64,000 nucleotides of DNA from Frankia sp. RB7 (GTDB taxonomy: Bacteria > Pseudomonadota > Alphaproteobacteria > Rhizobiales > Xanthobacteraceae): NCBI GenBank assembly GCA_030403585.1, contig JAUEPE010000020.1, positions 1 to 64,000 of the forward strand, read 5' to 3'. The number at the start of each line of letters is the position of its first letter. Position 1 is the stretch's first letter. The position numbers were made by a program, and so were the translations under genes. The notes below the pieces were generated by a model. The model was given only the letters and a program-made list of their open reading frames with translations, did not search any database and was not told the origin of the DNA. Positions 1-8,537 of this stretch are shown one piece after another.

Positions 1-22
1 TTTGTTTTGGGGGAGTTATCAT

Positions 23-133
23 CATTGCGAGGAGCTCGCGACAAAATTGCGCAGCAATTTTGCGCTGATGCGACGAAGCAATCCAGACTGCCTCCGCGAA
101 GACTTTCTGGATTGCTTCGCTTCGCTCGCAATG
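23..133. repeat. Dispersed palindromic repeat, Bradyrhizobium type
   Basis: The outer arms CATTGCGAG (23-31) and CTCGCAATG (125-133) are reverse complements. Inside them, a GCGACGAAGCAATCCAGA-like segment near 71-88 pairs with a segment at 107-129. A smaller perfect hairpin AAAATTGC-gca-GCAATTTT lies at 43-61. Elements of this style are common between genes in Bradyrhizobium and Rhodopseudomonas (recalled knowledge). It sits just downstream of the DUF1465 gene and could act as an mRNA end structure. Confidence 0.7.
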
Positions 134-149
134 ACGAGGAGCTGTGGCC

Positions 150-659
150 TTACCGTTCGAACGCGGCCTTCAGCGCGTTGAGATGCGGCACCAGCGGATT
201 GCCGATCGAGGGTTGATCGACCGGCGGGGTGTGGATGGTGGTGTCGAGGCGGCGCACGCGGGTCTGCAGGCTCATCGAGCGATGGATCAGCTCCTGGAGC
301 TGCGACGGCAGCTTCTCGATGGTGTCGGCGGCGCCGGGATCGGCCGCGGTGAGCTTGACCTTGGTCTTCTCGCGATTGGCCTGGCCCAGAGTCATCTCGC
401 CTTCCTTCACCGCGCGGTGCAGCAGCAGCCAAGAGGCGAGCTGCATCAGGCGCGTGGTGAGGCGCATGCTCTCGGTTGCATAGGTGAGGCTGACGGCGCG
501 ATCGAGCGCCTTGGCCTCGTTGCGGCCAGCGCCGTCGAGATAGGCGGCCGTCTCTTCGACGAGATCCATGCCTTCACGAAACAGGGCGCCAAAGGCCGCA
601 GAATTGGTGAACCGCTCGCTGAGTTGAACGAGAGCGCCGTCGGCTTGCAAACGTTCCAT
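150..659 (-). CDS. DUF1465 family protein, RcdA-like (regulator of CtrA degradation)
   Basis: A 169-residue soluble, mostly helical protein without signal peptide or membrane segment. Its length and sequence fit DUF1465, the family of Caulobacter RcdA. RcdA is an adaptor that helps ClpXP degrade the cell-cycle regulator CtrA and localises to the pole. The region around residues 55-95 (Ala/Leu/Arg-rich helices ending in a Trp-Leu-Leu-Leu-His segment) is the most family-like part. The gene lies downstream of the DUF1192 gene on the same strand, a pairing seen in other alphaproteobacteria, but about 535 bp with a likely sRNA and a repeat separate them. The RcdA role is inferred from the family. 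Confidence 0.75.
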   Translation of the reverse strand: MERLQADGALVQLSERFTNSAAFGALFREGMDLVEETAAYLDGAGRNEAKALDRAVSLTYATESMRLTTRLMQLASWLLLHRAVKEGEMTLGQANREKTKVKLTAADPGAADTIEKLPSQLQELIHRSMSLQTRVRRLDTTIHTPPVDQPSIGNPLVPHLNALKAAFER

Positions 660-830
660 GGTTAACGCCCCTTACGCAACTGTTTACCCGTCCGGCTTTG
701 GCGCCGGCTTATGATGAACAAATCATTGCGCGTAGGGATCACGGAGTCCAGCGGCAAGCGCGGATATGGTTTCCGCGGGTCATTCCTTGGAATTCAACCG
801 GGGCTAGACGCCGAAAGTACGATTGAGACG

Positions 831-860
831 AAAAAAAGAGCCGCCGGAAAACCGGCGGCT
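831..860 (-). terminator. Rho-independent terminator, minus strand
   Basis: A perfect hairpin AGCCGCCGG-aaaa-CCGGCGGCT (839-860) is followed on the minus strand by a U-run, seen as A831-A837 on the plus strand. It would end the candidate small RNA, or a read-through transcript from the DUF1192 gene. On the plus strand it has only three T residues, so minus-strand use is favoured. Confidence 0.75.
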
Positions 861-957
861 TTGAAAGTTGATAACAGGGAGGCGTCAAACAGAGTGGACA
901 GGAGCCACTCGGTGTCCAAACGAGGACAGTTCCAAGTCATAAACCCGAAAGCTTAAT
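831..957 (-). ncRNA. Candidate small RNA with exposed anti-Shine-Dalgarno CUCCU/CCUCCC motifs
   Basis: No convincing ORF occurs here. Reading the minus strand gives a hairpin GUCC/GGAC (914-927); then a hairpin with stem GAGUGG/CCACUC (892-910) whose 7-nt loop is CUCCUGU; then a single-stranded GCCUCCCUG stretch near 876-884; then a strong intrinsic terminator (839-860 plus U7). Loops presenting CUCCU-type sequence that can pair with ribosome binding sites are a hallmark of several alphaproteobacterial trans-acting sRNAs, such as the alpha-r14 and CcsR-like families. I see no strong promoter, so the 5' end is approximate. Alternatively it is the 3' UTR of the DUF1192 transcript. Confidence 0.45.
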
Positions 958-1036
958 TAGGAGTAAACGAACGATTTTTTTGAGGGTTCGTTAGCCATAT
1001 GTCGGTCAGTGGCTGAGTGCGCCGCAGAACAATCTC

Positions 1037-1182
1037 TCGTCGCCCCGGCGAAGGCCGGGGCCCATAACCACAGGGAGGAGTTGTTGCCCGAACTGGTAAC
1101 CACGAGTCTTCGCCAAACCACTTCCTGTGGTTATGGTCCCGGATCAGCGCTCCGCTTCGCTGCGCTTGTCCGGAACGACAAC
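1037..1182. repeat. Dispersed palindromic repeat
   Basis: Perfect 13-bp arms CCATAACCACAGG (1062-1074) and CCTGTGGTTATGG (1124-1136) lie inside imperfect outer arms (CGTCGCCCCGG near 1039 and CCGGAACGAC near 1171). The element sits immediately downstream of the DUF1192 gene. Together with the sRNA candidate it accounts for most of the 535-bp gap between the DUF1465 and DUF1192 genes. Confidence 0.65.
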
Positions 1183-1194
1183 TATTGTGTGGTG

Positions 1195-1386
1195 CTACGA
1201 CTTGAAGACGCTGTTCGCCGCATCGCGCGATGCGCGCTTTTTGGTGGTGGCTCCTTCCAGCCTCGCGATTTCGGTCTTCAACAGGGCGACGCGCTCGGTC
1301 AGTTCCTCGACCGACAAAAGTGAGAGGTCCTGTCCGATCTCGTGGCTGATCTTCTTGCGCGGGCGGTCGTCGTCTTCCATCGGCAT
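1195..1386 (-). CDS. DUF1192 family small protein
   Basis: A 63-residue acidic/basic soluble protein. After a charged N-terminus, the Leu-Ser-Val-Glu-Glu-Leu region through Arg-Leu-Glu (about residues 23-44) forms one amphipathic, coiled-coil-like helix. This arrangement and length match DUF1192, a small family restricted largely to alphaproteobacteria. Its molecular function is unknown. It is divergent from the quinone oxidoreductase gene (1507), so a shared regulatory region of about 120 bp lies between them. Confidence 0.7.
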   Translation of the reverse strand: MPMEDDDRPRKKISHEIGQDLSLLSVEELTERVALLKTEIARLEGATTKKRASRDAANSVFKS

Positions 1387-1506
1387 CGTCGTTCCTCCGA
1401 TCAGGTCCGCCAGGCGGTCAAACGAAATTGAAGCGGTTGCCAGCGCCGGGCGCTCTGGCTAATCAACTGGCCTGTTCAATCCTGCCCTCGTCTCCAAGGA
1501 CAAATC

Positions 1507-2505
1507 ATGGAAAAGCTGCCCGCGCAAATGACCGTGGTCGCCATCTCCAAGCCCGGCGGGCCGGAGGTGCTGGTGCCGGAACAACGAGCCCTGCCGCAGC
1601 CCGGTCCCGACGAGATCCTGGTCAAGGTGCAGGCCGCGGGCGTCAACCGGCCCGACGTGGCGCAGCGTTCCGGCGCCTATCCGCCGCCGCCCGGCGCCAG
1701 CGACCTGCCCGGCCTCGAGATCGCGGGTGAAGTGGTCGCCGTCGGCAGCAATGCCAAAAAGCACAAGATCGGCGACAAGGTGATGTCGCTCGTCGCCGGT
1801 GGCGGCTATGCGCAGTATTGCATCGCGCAGGATGCCCAAGCAATGAGCGTGCCGCCGGCGCTGTCGATCACGGAAGCCGGCGCGCTGCCGGAAACCCTGA
1901 TGACGGTCTGGCACAATGTGTTCGAGCGTGGCGGGCTGAAGGCCGGCGAGACGCTGCTGATCCATGGCGGCTCCTCCGGCATCGGCACCATGGCGATCCA
2001 GCTCGCGAAAGCGTTCGGCGCAAAGGTGTTCGTCACCGTGGGATCGCGGGACAAGATCGACGCCTGCCTCAAGCTCGGGGCCGACCGCGCCATCAATTAC
2101 AAGACCGAAGACTTCGTCGCCGTGATCAAGGAAGAGACCGACAAGGCCGGCGTCAATTTGATCCTGGACATGGTCGCGGGTGACTATGTCGACCGCAACT
2201 ACGATGCCGCCGCGGTCGACGGCCGCATCGTGCAGATCGCAACCCTCAACGGCCCCAAGATCAGCGTCAACATCGCCAAGGTGATGGTGAAGCGGTTGAC
2301 CCATACCGGCTCGACCTTGCGCCCCCGTAGTAATGCGGACAAGGCGGCGATGGTGGCTGCGATCGAGGCGAAGGTGATGCCACTTTTGCGCGAAGGCCGT
2401 GTCAAACCGCTGATGGACAGCTCTTTCCCGCTGGAAAAGGCATCCGACGCGCACCGGCGCATGGAGACCTCCGCACATATTGGCAAAATTGTGTTGGAGG
2501 TCTAG
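1507..2505 (+). CDS. NAD(P)H:quinone oxidoreductase, zinc-independent MDR family (PIG3/QOR-like)
   Basis: A 332-residue cytoplasmic medium-chain dehydrogenase/reductase. The GroES-like N-terminal half carries the AAGVNRPDVAQR quinone-oxidoreductase signature. The Rossmann half has HGGSSGIGTMAIQLAKAFGA for NADPH binding. The zinc-ligand cysteines of alcohol dehydrogenases are absent, and the overall pattern resembles the TP53I3/PIG3 branch. It probably reduces quinones or reactive carbonyls with NADPH. The ATG has an AAGGA element about 8 bases upstream. It appears monocistronic. The substrate is not evident. Confidence 0.85.
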   Translation: MEKLPAQMTVVAISKPGGPEVLVPEQRALPQPGPDEILVKVQAAGVNRPDVAQRSGAYPPPPGASDLPGLEIAGEVVAVGSNAKKHKIGDKVMSLVAGGGYAQYCIAQDAQAMSVPPALSITEAGALPETLMTVWHNVFERGGLKAGETLLIHGGSSGIGTMAIQLAKAFGAKVFVTVGSRDKIDACLKLGADRAINYKTEDFVAVIKEETDKAGVNLILDMVAGDYVDRNYDAAAVDGRIVQIATLNGPKISVNIAKVMVKRLTHTGSTLRPRSNADKAAMVAAIEAKVMPLLREGRVKPLMDSSFPLEKASDAHRRMETSAHIGKIVLEV

Positions 2506-2658
2506 GCCGCTGACCCACTCGGCAAGGCGGAAACCCTTTGATTTTCCTCGCTTTCGTGGCATCTATCGCGACGCGCCGAACCATATCTGTCCGGTCTGAA
2601 ATCGCCTTTACGTGGCAGCCTTGCACACAAAGTTTGCGTCGAACGCGGAGAATTGACC

Positions 2659-5535
2659 TTGCGTCTGATCAGGTGCCTCGCGCCCATCGCGCTGGGCCTC
2701 ATGATTCTTGTCGCCGCGTCGCCTGCACGCGCGCTTGACGCTGTCAGCGTCCGTGGCGACGCGCCCGCGATCGACCTCACCGGCGTGCTCGAGCATCAGC
2801 GCAGCGACGCCGACCGCATCCAGGTCTCCACCGCACCCGGCACCGACGGCATCGTCCGCCGCATCGAGGTGCGCGCCCGCGAGGGCGGCCAGAACTGGGT
2901 GGTGTTCGCGCTCGCCAACAACACCGACGACCAGCTCGACCGTCTGATCGTCGCCCCGCATTACCGCATCGTGTCGTCAGGGCTGTTGTGGCCCGACCTC
3001 GGGCTGTCGCGCATCGCGACCATCACGCCCTCGACCGGCGACCGGCCGGAGCGGCAGGAAAGCCCGACCGCTGACGTGTTCCGCATCACGCTCGATCCCG
3101 GCGCCGTCGTCACCTTCGTCGCGGAACTGCGCACCGACAAGCTGCCGCAGCTCTATCTGTGGGAACCGGAAGCCTACAAGGACAAGGTCAACTCGTTCAC
3201 GCTGTACCAGGGCATCGTGATCGGCATCTCCGGACTTCTCGCCCTGGTGCTCACCATTCTGTTCGTGGTGAAGGGCAGCATCATGTTTCCGGCCGCAGCC
3301 GCGCTGGCCTGGGCGGTGCTGGTCTATATCGGCGTCGATTTCGGCTTCTGGGGCAAGGTGCTCGACATGTCGAACAACGCCGAGCGCATCTGGCGCGCGG
3401 CGGGTGAAGCGATCCTGGCGGCGACGCTGCTGGTGTTTTTGTTTGCCTATCTCAACCTCAGTCGATGGCATGTGCGCTATTCCCACATCACGGTGGGCTG
3501 GCTCGCCTTCCTGGGCTCGCTGGTGGCGCTCGCTCTGTTCGATCCGGCCGTCGCCTCCGGCATCGCGCGCATCTCGCTGGTGCTGATCGCTTTCGCCGGC
3601 TTCGCGCTGATCGTCTATCTCTCCACCCACGGCTTCGACCGCGCGGTGCTGCTGATCCCGACCTGGTTCCTTCTGGTGGTCTGGGTGGTCGCGGCCGGCA
3701 TGACGGTGGCCGGTTCCGTCACCAACGACATCGTCGGCCCTGCGCTGCTCGGCGGCCTCGTGCTGATCGTGATGCTGATCGGCTTCACGGTGATGCAGCA
3801 CGCCTTTGCCGGCGGCGGCGCCACCACCGGCGTGGTCTCCGACATCGAGCGGCGGGCGCTGGCGCTGGCCGGTTCCGGCGATTTGATCTGGGACTGGGAC
3901 GTTTCCGCCGACAAGGTTTTCACCAGCCCCGAGACCGAAGCGCTACTCGGTCTCAAGCGCGGCACGCTGGAAGGCCCGGCGGCCTCTTGGCTGGAAGTAC
4001 TGCATCCGCTCGACCAGGACCGGTTCCGCGCAGCGCTCGACAGCGTGCTCGACCAGCGCCGCGGCCGGCTGGTGCAGGATTTCCGCCTGCGCACCCCCGA
4101 CGGCCACTTCATGTGGTTCGCGCTGAAGGCGCGCCCGGTGGTCGGCTCCGACGGCGAAGTCTCACGCGTGGTCGGCACGCTCACCGACGTGACTGAGCTG
4201 CGCAACGCCGAGGAACGCCTGCTGCACGATTCCGTGCATGACAATTTGACCGGCCTGCCCAACCGCAAGCTGTTCATGGACCGGCTCGGTGCCGTCGCGC
4301 ATTTCGCCAAGACCATGCCGACCTTGCGGCCGACGCTGATGGTGATCGACCTCGATCGCTTCAAGCAGGTCAACGATTCCGTCGGCATCGCGGTCGGCGA
4401 TTCCATCCTGCTGACGCTGGCCCGCCGCCTCACCCGCATCCTGAAGCCGCAGGACACGCTGGCGCGGCTCGCCGGCGACCAGTTCGGGCTGATCCTGCTC
4501 TCGGAGCAGGACCCGGCCCGCATCACCGCCTTTGCGGAAACCATCCGCAAGACCATCCGCGCGCCGATCGCCTTCAACGACCGCGAAATCTTCCTGACCG
4601 CCTCGATCGGTCTCGCCCTTTCTGATCCGCAAGTTCAACTGACGGACGAGATCATCAAGGACGCCGAGCTTGCGATGTACCATTCCAAGCGCATCGGCGG
4701 CGACCGCATCGACGTCTACAAGTCGGCCATGCGTGCTCGCAAGACCGATCGCCTGACGCTGGAGAGCGAGCTGCGCCGCGCCATCGAGCGGCAGGAGCTC
4801 ACCATCCTGTACCAGCCGATCGTCCGGCTGGAAGACCGTTCGGTCGCGGGCTTCGAGGCGCTGGTACGCTGGGATCATCCGAAACTCGGGCGCATGGCGC
4901 CGTCGGAATTCATCACCATCGCGGAAGAAACCGGCCTGATCATCGACCTCGGCATGTTCGTGCTCGACCAGACCGCAAAGCAGCTCTCGATCTGGCAGCG
5001 TGCGATGCGCTCGCGCGAGCCGATCTTCGCCAGCGTCAACGTCTCCTCGCGGCAGCTTTTGCGCCACGATTTGATCCACGACATCCGCACCGTGCTGTCG
5101 CGCTCCTCGGTGGCACGCGGCACGCTGAAGCTGGAATTGACGGAATCGCTGGTGATGGAGAATCCGGAGCACGCAGCTCAAATGCTGACGCGGATCCGCG
5201 AGCTCGGCACTGGACTGTCGCTGGACGATTTCGGCACCGGCCATTCGTCGCTGGCCTATCTCCAGCGTTTCCCGTTCGACACCATCAAGATCGACCAGTC
5301 CTTCGTCCGCACCACCAATCGCGGCACGCGGCCGGTGATCCTGAAGTCGATCATCGCGCTCGCGCACGATCTCGGCATGGACGTGGTGGCGGAAGGCGCG
5401 GAAACCGATTCCGATGCGGTCGAGCTGTATCAGCTGGGCTGCGAATACGCGCAGGGCTTTGCCTTCGGCGAGCCGATGGACGCAGATGCGGCGATGCGGC
5501 TGCTCACGGAAGTGCGGCTGGAAGCGGCGAGCTAG
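2659..5535 (+). CDS. Seven-TM sensor protein with PAS, degenerate GGDEF and intact EAL domains (probable c-di-GMP phosphodiesterase)
   Basis: About 958 residues. A signal peptide ends at Ala-Arg-Ala near residue 26. A periplasmic beta-rich domain (to about 180) and seven membrane helices (about 183-378, 7TMR-DISM-like) follow, then PAS (about 395-510), GGDEF (about 520-680) and EAL (about 690-945). The cyclase signature is AGDQF instead of GGDEF, so cyclase activity is unlikely. The EAL domain keeps EALVRW, NVSSRQL, LELTES, DDFGTGHSS, KID and AEGAE, so it should hydrolyse c-di-GMP. TTG 2659 is chosen because GGAG ends 8 bases before it; TTG 2653 is also in frame but too close to that site. 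Confidence 0.85.
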   Translation: MRLIRCLAPIALGLMILVAASPARALDAVSVRGDAPAIDLTGVLEHQRSDADRIQVSTAPGTDGIVRRIEVRAREGGQNWVVFALANNTDDQLDRLIVAPHYRIVSSGLLWPDLGLSRIATITPSTGDRPERQESPTADVFRITLDPGAVVTFVAELRTDKLPQLYLWEPEAYKDKVNSFTLYQGIVIGISGLLALVLTILFVVKGSIMFPAAAALAWAVLVYIGVDFGFWGKVLDMSNNAERIWRAAGEAILAATLLVFLFAYLNLSRWHVRYSHITVGWLAFLGSLVALALFDPAVASGIARISLVLIAFAGFALIVYLSTHGFDRAVLLIPTWFLLVVWVVAAGMTVAGSVTNDIVGPALLGGLVLIVMLIGFTVMQHAFAGGGATTGVVSDIERRALALAGSGDLIWDWDVSADKVFTSPETEALLGLKRGTLEGPAASWLEVLHPLDQDRFRAALDSVLDQRRGRLVQDFRLRTPDGHFMWFALKARPVVGSDGEVSRVVGTLTDVTELRNAEERLLHDSVHDNLTGLPNRKLFMDRLGAVAHFAKTMPTLRPTLMVIDLDRFKQVNDSVGIAVGDSILLTLARRLTRILKPQDTLARLAGDQFGLILLSEQDPARITAFAETIRKTIRAPIAFNDREIFLTASIGLALSDPQVQLTDEIIKDAELAMYHSKRIGGDRIDVYKSAMRARKTDRLTLESELRRAIERQELTILYQPIVRLEDRSVAGFEALVRWDHPKLGRMAPSEFITIAEETGLIIDLGMFVLDQTAKQLSIWQRAMRSREPIFASVNVSSRQLLRHDLIHDIRTVLSRSSVARGTLKLELTESLVMENPEHAAQMLTRIRELGTGLSLDDFGTGHSSLAYLQRFPFDTIKIDQSFVRTTNRGTRPVILKSIIALAHDLGMDVVAEGAETDSDAVELYQLGCEYAQGFAFGEPMDADAAMRLLTEVRLEAAS

Positions 5536-5813
5536 TCGCTCTTAACCGCCGGGCGCCGCCGGTCACTCTTCTGCTTCGTGAAGCGCACCGTCTGGCCGTC
5601 CGGCATCCGGGTGGCCTTGAAACCCGCAGCGAGGCAGGCTTCGCGCTGCGGCATCTTGATATCCGGGCTGCGCGAGGTGTCCCACCATGAGGCACGGTTG
5701 GCCGCCCGCGGCAGGGCGGCGCCGATGATCTCCTCGATCTCTTCGAAGCTCAGCATGAACTCCGCCTGCTTCTGCCGCATCAGGTAATCGCGCAATGCGT
5801 CGTAGTCGTTCAC
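5532..5813 (-). CDS. Small conserved protein, DUF7662-like
   Basis: A 93-residue soluble protein. Its core SFEEIEEIIGAALPRAA, a following WWDT, and a C-terminal Gly-Phe-Lys-Ala...Val-Arg-Phe strand fit a small domain of unknown function (DUF7662-type, with LSFEEIEEIIG and a WW pair). It converges on and slightly overlaps the end of the EAL gene (4 bp). It is divergent from the diguanylate cyclase gene, with about 150 bp between. I do not recognise a function. The basic, Lys/Arg-rich C-terminus could contact nucleic acid, but this is speculation. Confidence 0.6.
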   Translation of the reverse strand: MNDYDALRDYLMRQKQAEFMLSFEEIEEIIGAALPRAANRASWWDTSRSPDIKMPQREACLAAGFKATRMPDGQTVRFTKQKSDRRRPAVKSD

Positions 5814-5960
5814 CGTCGTCCTCTATCCACTTTGTCCGCGGTCTGGTCAGCTCAAATCGGAGACCGGCGGAAACCAATTCTTAACTCATTGCGACAGCGC
5901 CGTCGCGACTTAAACACTACGCAAGATTTCAGGCGCATCCACTGATGTCGGGAGCAATGG

Positions 5961-7454
5961 ATGTCTGGATGGCGCGAAGCCACGGCCCGCCGGCCCTGGC
6001 GCATTTCGGCGAAGCTGCTGATCATCTCGTCCGTCGTGACGGTGATCGGCTTTTCCGCCGTTTGCGTCAACGTCATGCTCGACATGCGCCGCGGCGAGGA
6101 GGCGCTGGCCCGCCAGACGCTGGAAAACCTGGCCACCTCGATCGACGCCGACATCAGCCGCAACATCGATATCTACGACCTGTCCCTGAAGGCGGTCGCC
6201 AGCAACATGCTGCTGCCCGAGATCAACACGGTCTCCAAACCGATCCGCCAGCTCATCCTGTTCGACCATGCCACGACCGCAAAGCATTTCGGCGCCATCC
6301 AGGTGTTCGATGCGGACGGCAATCTAACCATCGATGCTTCCACGCTCGACCCGGTTCCGGAAAATCGCGGCAGTGAGGACTATTTCACGGTCCACCGCGA
6401 CAATCCCAATGCCGGCCTCTTCATCAGCCGCCCGATGCTGTTTCGTGGCGCCTATTCGATCGTGCTGAGCCGCCGCGTCAGCGATACCGACGGCGGCTTC
6501 ATGGGCGTGGTCGCCGGCTCGATCCGCTTCACCTATTTCCACGAATTGTTCGAGCGGCTGAGCCTCGACCCCGCGGACACCATCACCGTGCTCAAGCGCG
6601 ATCGCACCATCATGATGCGGCGGCCGTTCGATCTCGACATCATCGGCAGGAATCTGAACGACAGCCAGACCTGGAAGGCCGACAATCTCCGCGTCGGCGG
6701 CTCGTTCGCGGGACAGGGCCCGGTCGATCCGACCGCGCGGCTCTACGCGCGCAGCAGCGGCACCGGCCCGATGTTCGTGGTGGCGGGCAAGCCGCTCAGC
6801 ACAGTGTTCGCGCTGTGGCAGAAGGAAGCGCTCCGCATCGGCGCCGTGGTCCTGGTCCTCGCTTTGTTCGTGCTGGGCTCGGCCATCATGCTCGCCCGCG
6901 AGATCGGCCGGCGCGCGGATGCCGAAAGCAAGCTCGAGGAGATGGCGACGACCGACGCGCTGACGGGCCTGCGCAACCGCCGCAAGTTCGACCATGTCAT
7001 CGACATCGAATGGCGCCGCGCCATGCGCCAGAAGACGCAGGTCGCGCTCTTGATGATCGATGCCGATCACTTCAAGGCCTACAACGACACTTTCGGCCAC
7101 CAGGCCGGCGACCAGGTGCTGGTCGGCATCGCCATCTGCATCTCCGATGCGGTGCGTCGAGCCGGCGACTGCGCCGCGCGCTATGGCGGCGAGGAGTTCG
7201 CCGTGCTGCTGCCGAACACGTCCGCCACCGACGCCTTAGAGATCGCCGAGACCATCCGGGCCAAGGTGCTGGGCTGGTCCGACGGCGGCGCGGGATCGAC
7301 CGTCTCCTGCGGCATCGCCAGCCTCGCACCCACCAGCGGCATGGACTGGGCCGTGCTGGTCGCCGCCGCCGACAAGGCGCTCTATGCGGCCAAAGCCGGC
7401 GGCCGAAATCAATCGGTCGTGGCGAGCTTGCCGAAGCTGTCGCTGGTGGCTTAA
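5961..7454 (+). CDS. Membrane diguanylate cyclase with periplasmic PDC/Cache-type sensor
   Basis: 497 residues. TM1 is at about 17-40, a periplasmic PDC/Cache sensor spans about 45-290, TM2 is at about 295-318, and GGDEF covers about 335-485. The active site reads RYGGEEF. The preceding RAGD is five residues upstream, the exact position of the inhibitory RxxD I-site, so feedback inhibition by c-di-GMP is expected. TTDALTGLRNRR and DADHFKAYND give the substrate and metal sites. A GGGAG site lies 6 bases before the ATG. It lies close to the EAL protein gene and converges on galU, leaving a 4-bp gap. Confidence 0.9.
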   Translation: MSGWREATARRPWRISAKLLIISSVVTVIGFSAVCVNVMLDMRRGEEALARQTLENLATSIDADISRNIDIYDLSLKAVASNMLLPEINTVSKPIRQLILFDHATTAKHFGAIQVFDADGNLTIDASTLDPVPENRGSEDYFTVHRDNPNAGLFISRPMLFRGAYSIVLSRRVSDTDGGFMGVVAGSIRFTYFHELFERLSLDPADTITVLKRDRTIMMRRPFDLDIIGRNLNDSQTWKADNLRVGGSFAGQGPVDPTARLYARSSGTGPMFVVAGKPLSTVFALWQKEALRIGAVVLVLALFVLGSAIMLAREIGRRADAESKLEEMATTDALTGLRNRRKFDHVIDIEWRRAMRQKTQVALLMIDADHFKAYNDTFGHQAGDQVLVGIAICISDAVRRAGDCAARYGGEEFAVLLPNTSATDALEIAETIRAKVLGWSDGGAGSTVSCGIASLAPTSGMDWAVLVAAADKALYAAKAGGRNQSVVASLPKLSLVA

Positions 7455-7458
7455 GGGC

Positions 7459-8334
7459 CTACTGCCCCAGATACTTCTTCATCTCCGCGATCAGGCCATC
7501 GCGCAATTCCGGCCGCTTGAGGCCGTAGGCGATGTTGGCGCGGAGGAAGCCGGGCTTGGAGCCGCAATCATGGCGCTCGCCCTCGAACTCGACCCCGTAG
7601 AATTTTTGCGATTTGGCGAGGCCGATCATGGCGTCGGTGAGCTGGATCTCGCCGCCGGCGCCGCGTTCCTGGGTCTCGAGGATCTTGAAGATCTCGGGCT
7701 GGAGGATGTAGCGGCCGGTGATCGAGAGGTTGGAGGGCGCGGTGCCCTTGGCCGGCTTCTCGACCATGCCGTCGACCTCGAACATCTTGCCGGTACGTTT
7801 TCCGATGCCGCAGATGCCGTATTGATGGGTGAGATGGTCGGGCACCGCCTCGACCGCAATGACGTTGGATTTTTCGCCGAGCTTGCTGGCGGTCTCGATC
7901 ATCTGCTTCAGGCAGCCGGGCGTGTTGAGCACGAGCTCGTCGGGCAGCACCACCGCGAACGGCTCGTTGCCGACGATGTCGCGCGCGCACCAGACCGCGT
8001 GGCCGAGGCCGAGCGGCGCCTGCTGGCGGGTGAAGCTGACGGCGCCGGCTTCTGGCTGGTTCTGCGCCAGAACGTCCTGCTCGGCCTTCTTGCCGCGTGC
8101 GGCTAACGTGGCGTCGAGCTCATACATCCGGTCGAAATGGTCTTCGATGACGCTTTTGTTGCGGCCGGTGACGAAGATGAAGTGCTCGATGCCGGCTTCC
8201 CTCGCCTCGTCATAGACGTACTGGATCAGCGGCTTGTCGACGATGGTGAGCATTTCCTTCGGCATCGCCTTGGTGGCGGGCAAGACGCGGGTGCCGAGGC
8301 CGGCGACGGGGAATACGGCTTTGCGGATTTTCAT
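7459..8334 (-). CDS. galU: UTP-glucose-1-phosphate uridylyltransferase
   Basis: 291 residues, the usual GalU length. It makes UDP-glucose from UTP and glucose-1-phosphate, the precursor for cellulose, periplasmic glucans, LPS and exopolysaccharide. The nucleotide-binding signature GLGTRVLPATKAMPKEML lies at residues 12-29. Other family motifs are VLPDELVL, GMVEKP and GEIQLTDAM. It converges with the diguanylate cyclase gene and is divergent from the lytic transglycosylase gene. UDP-glucose supply links it conceptually with the c-di-GMP genes beside it and with opgC at 49.6 kb, but no co-regulation signal is visible. Confidence 0.95.
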   Translation of the reverse strand: MKIRKAVFPVAGLGTRVLPATKAMPKEMLTIVDKPLIQYVYDEAREAGIEHFIFVTGRNKSVIEDHFDRMYELDATLAARGKKAEQDVLAQNQPEAGAVSFTRQQAPLGLGHAVWCARDIVGNEPFAVVLPDELVLNTPGCLKQMIETASKLGEKSNVIAVEAVPDHLTHQYGICGIGKRTGKMFEVDGMVEKPAKGTAPSNLSITGRYILQPEIFKILETQERGAGGEIQLTDAMIGLAKSQKFYGVEFEGERHDCGSKPGFLRANIAYGLKRPELRDGLIAEMKKYLGQ

Positions 8335-8537
8335 CTGATTGATCGAATACCTTGGGGCGCACGTGAAAGAAGCAATGGCATCTTGCTAGCCGGTTTGCAG
8401 CCGGTAACAAAGGCGGATGTTGGGCTCAATCTCCGGGAATTCGAGAAAAAGGTAACCAGCAAAATTTCACCTTTGTTAAGATATTGGCAACCGTAACGAG
8501 GCCTCCTGATGGCCGATTTTGGCCGGACGGGTGGGAC

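Noticed and set aside
924..940. GGAAC box on the minus strand in the sRNA candidate region
   Set aside because: The nearest GTT is only 7 bases away, so it is not an EcfG promoter.
711..956. Possible 81-residue plus-strand protein
   Set aside because: It is antisense to the terminator and hairpins of the sRNA candidate, has no ribosome site and no recognisable protein character.
2613..2625. Sigma-54-like TGGCAG...TTGCA upstream of the EAL gene
   Set aside because: The spacing between the GG and GC elements is about three bases too short for a sigma-54 promoter.
2977..5367. Long antisense open frames opposite the GGDEF-EAL gene
   Set aside because: They are Arg/His/Asp-rich products of high-GC third-position bias, without family features or ribosome sites.
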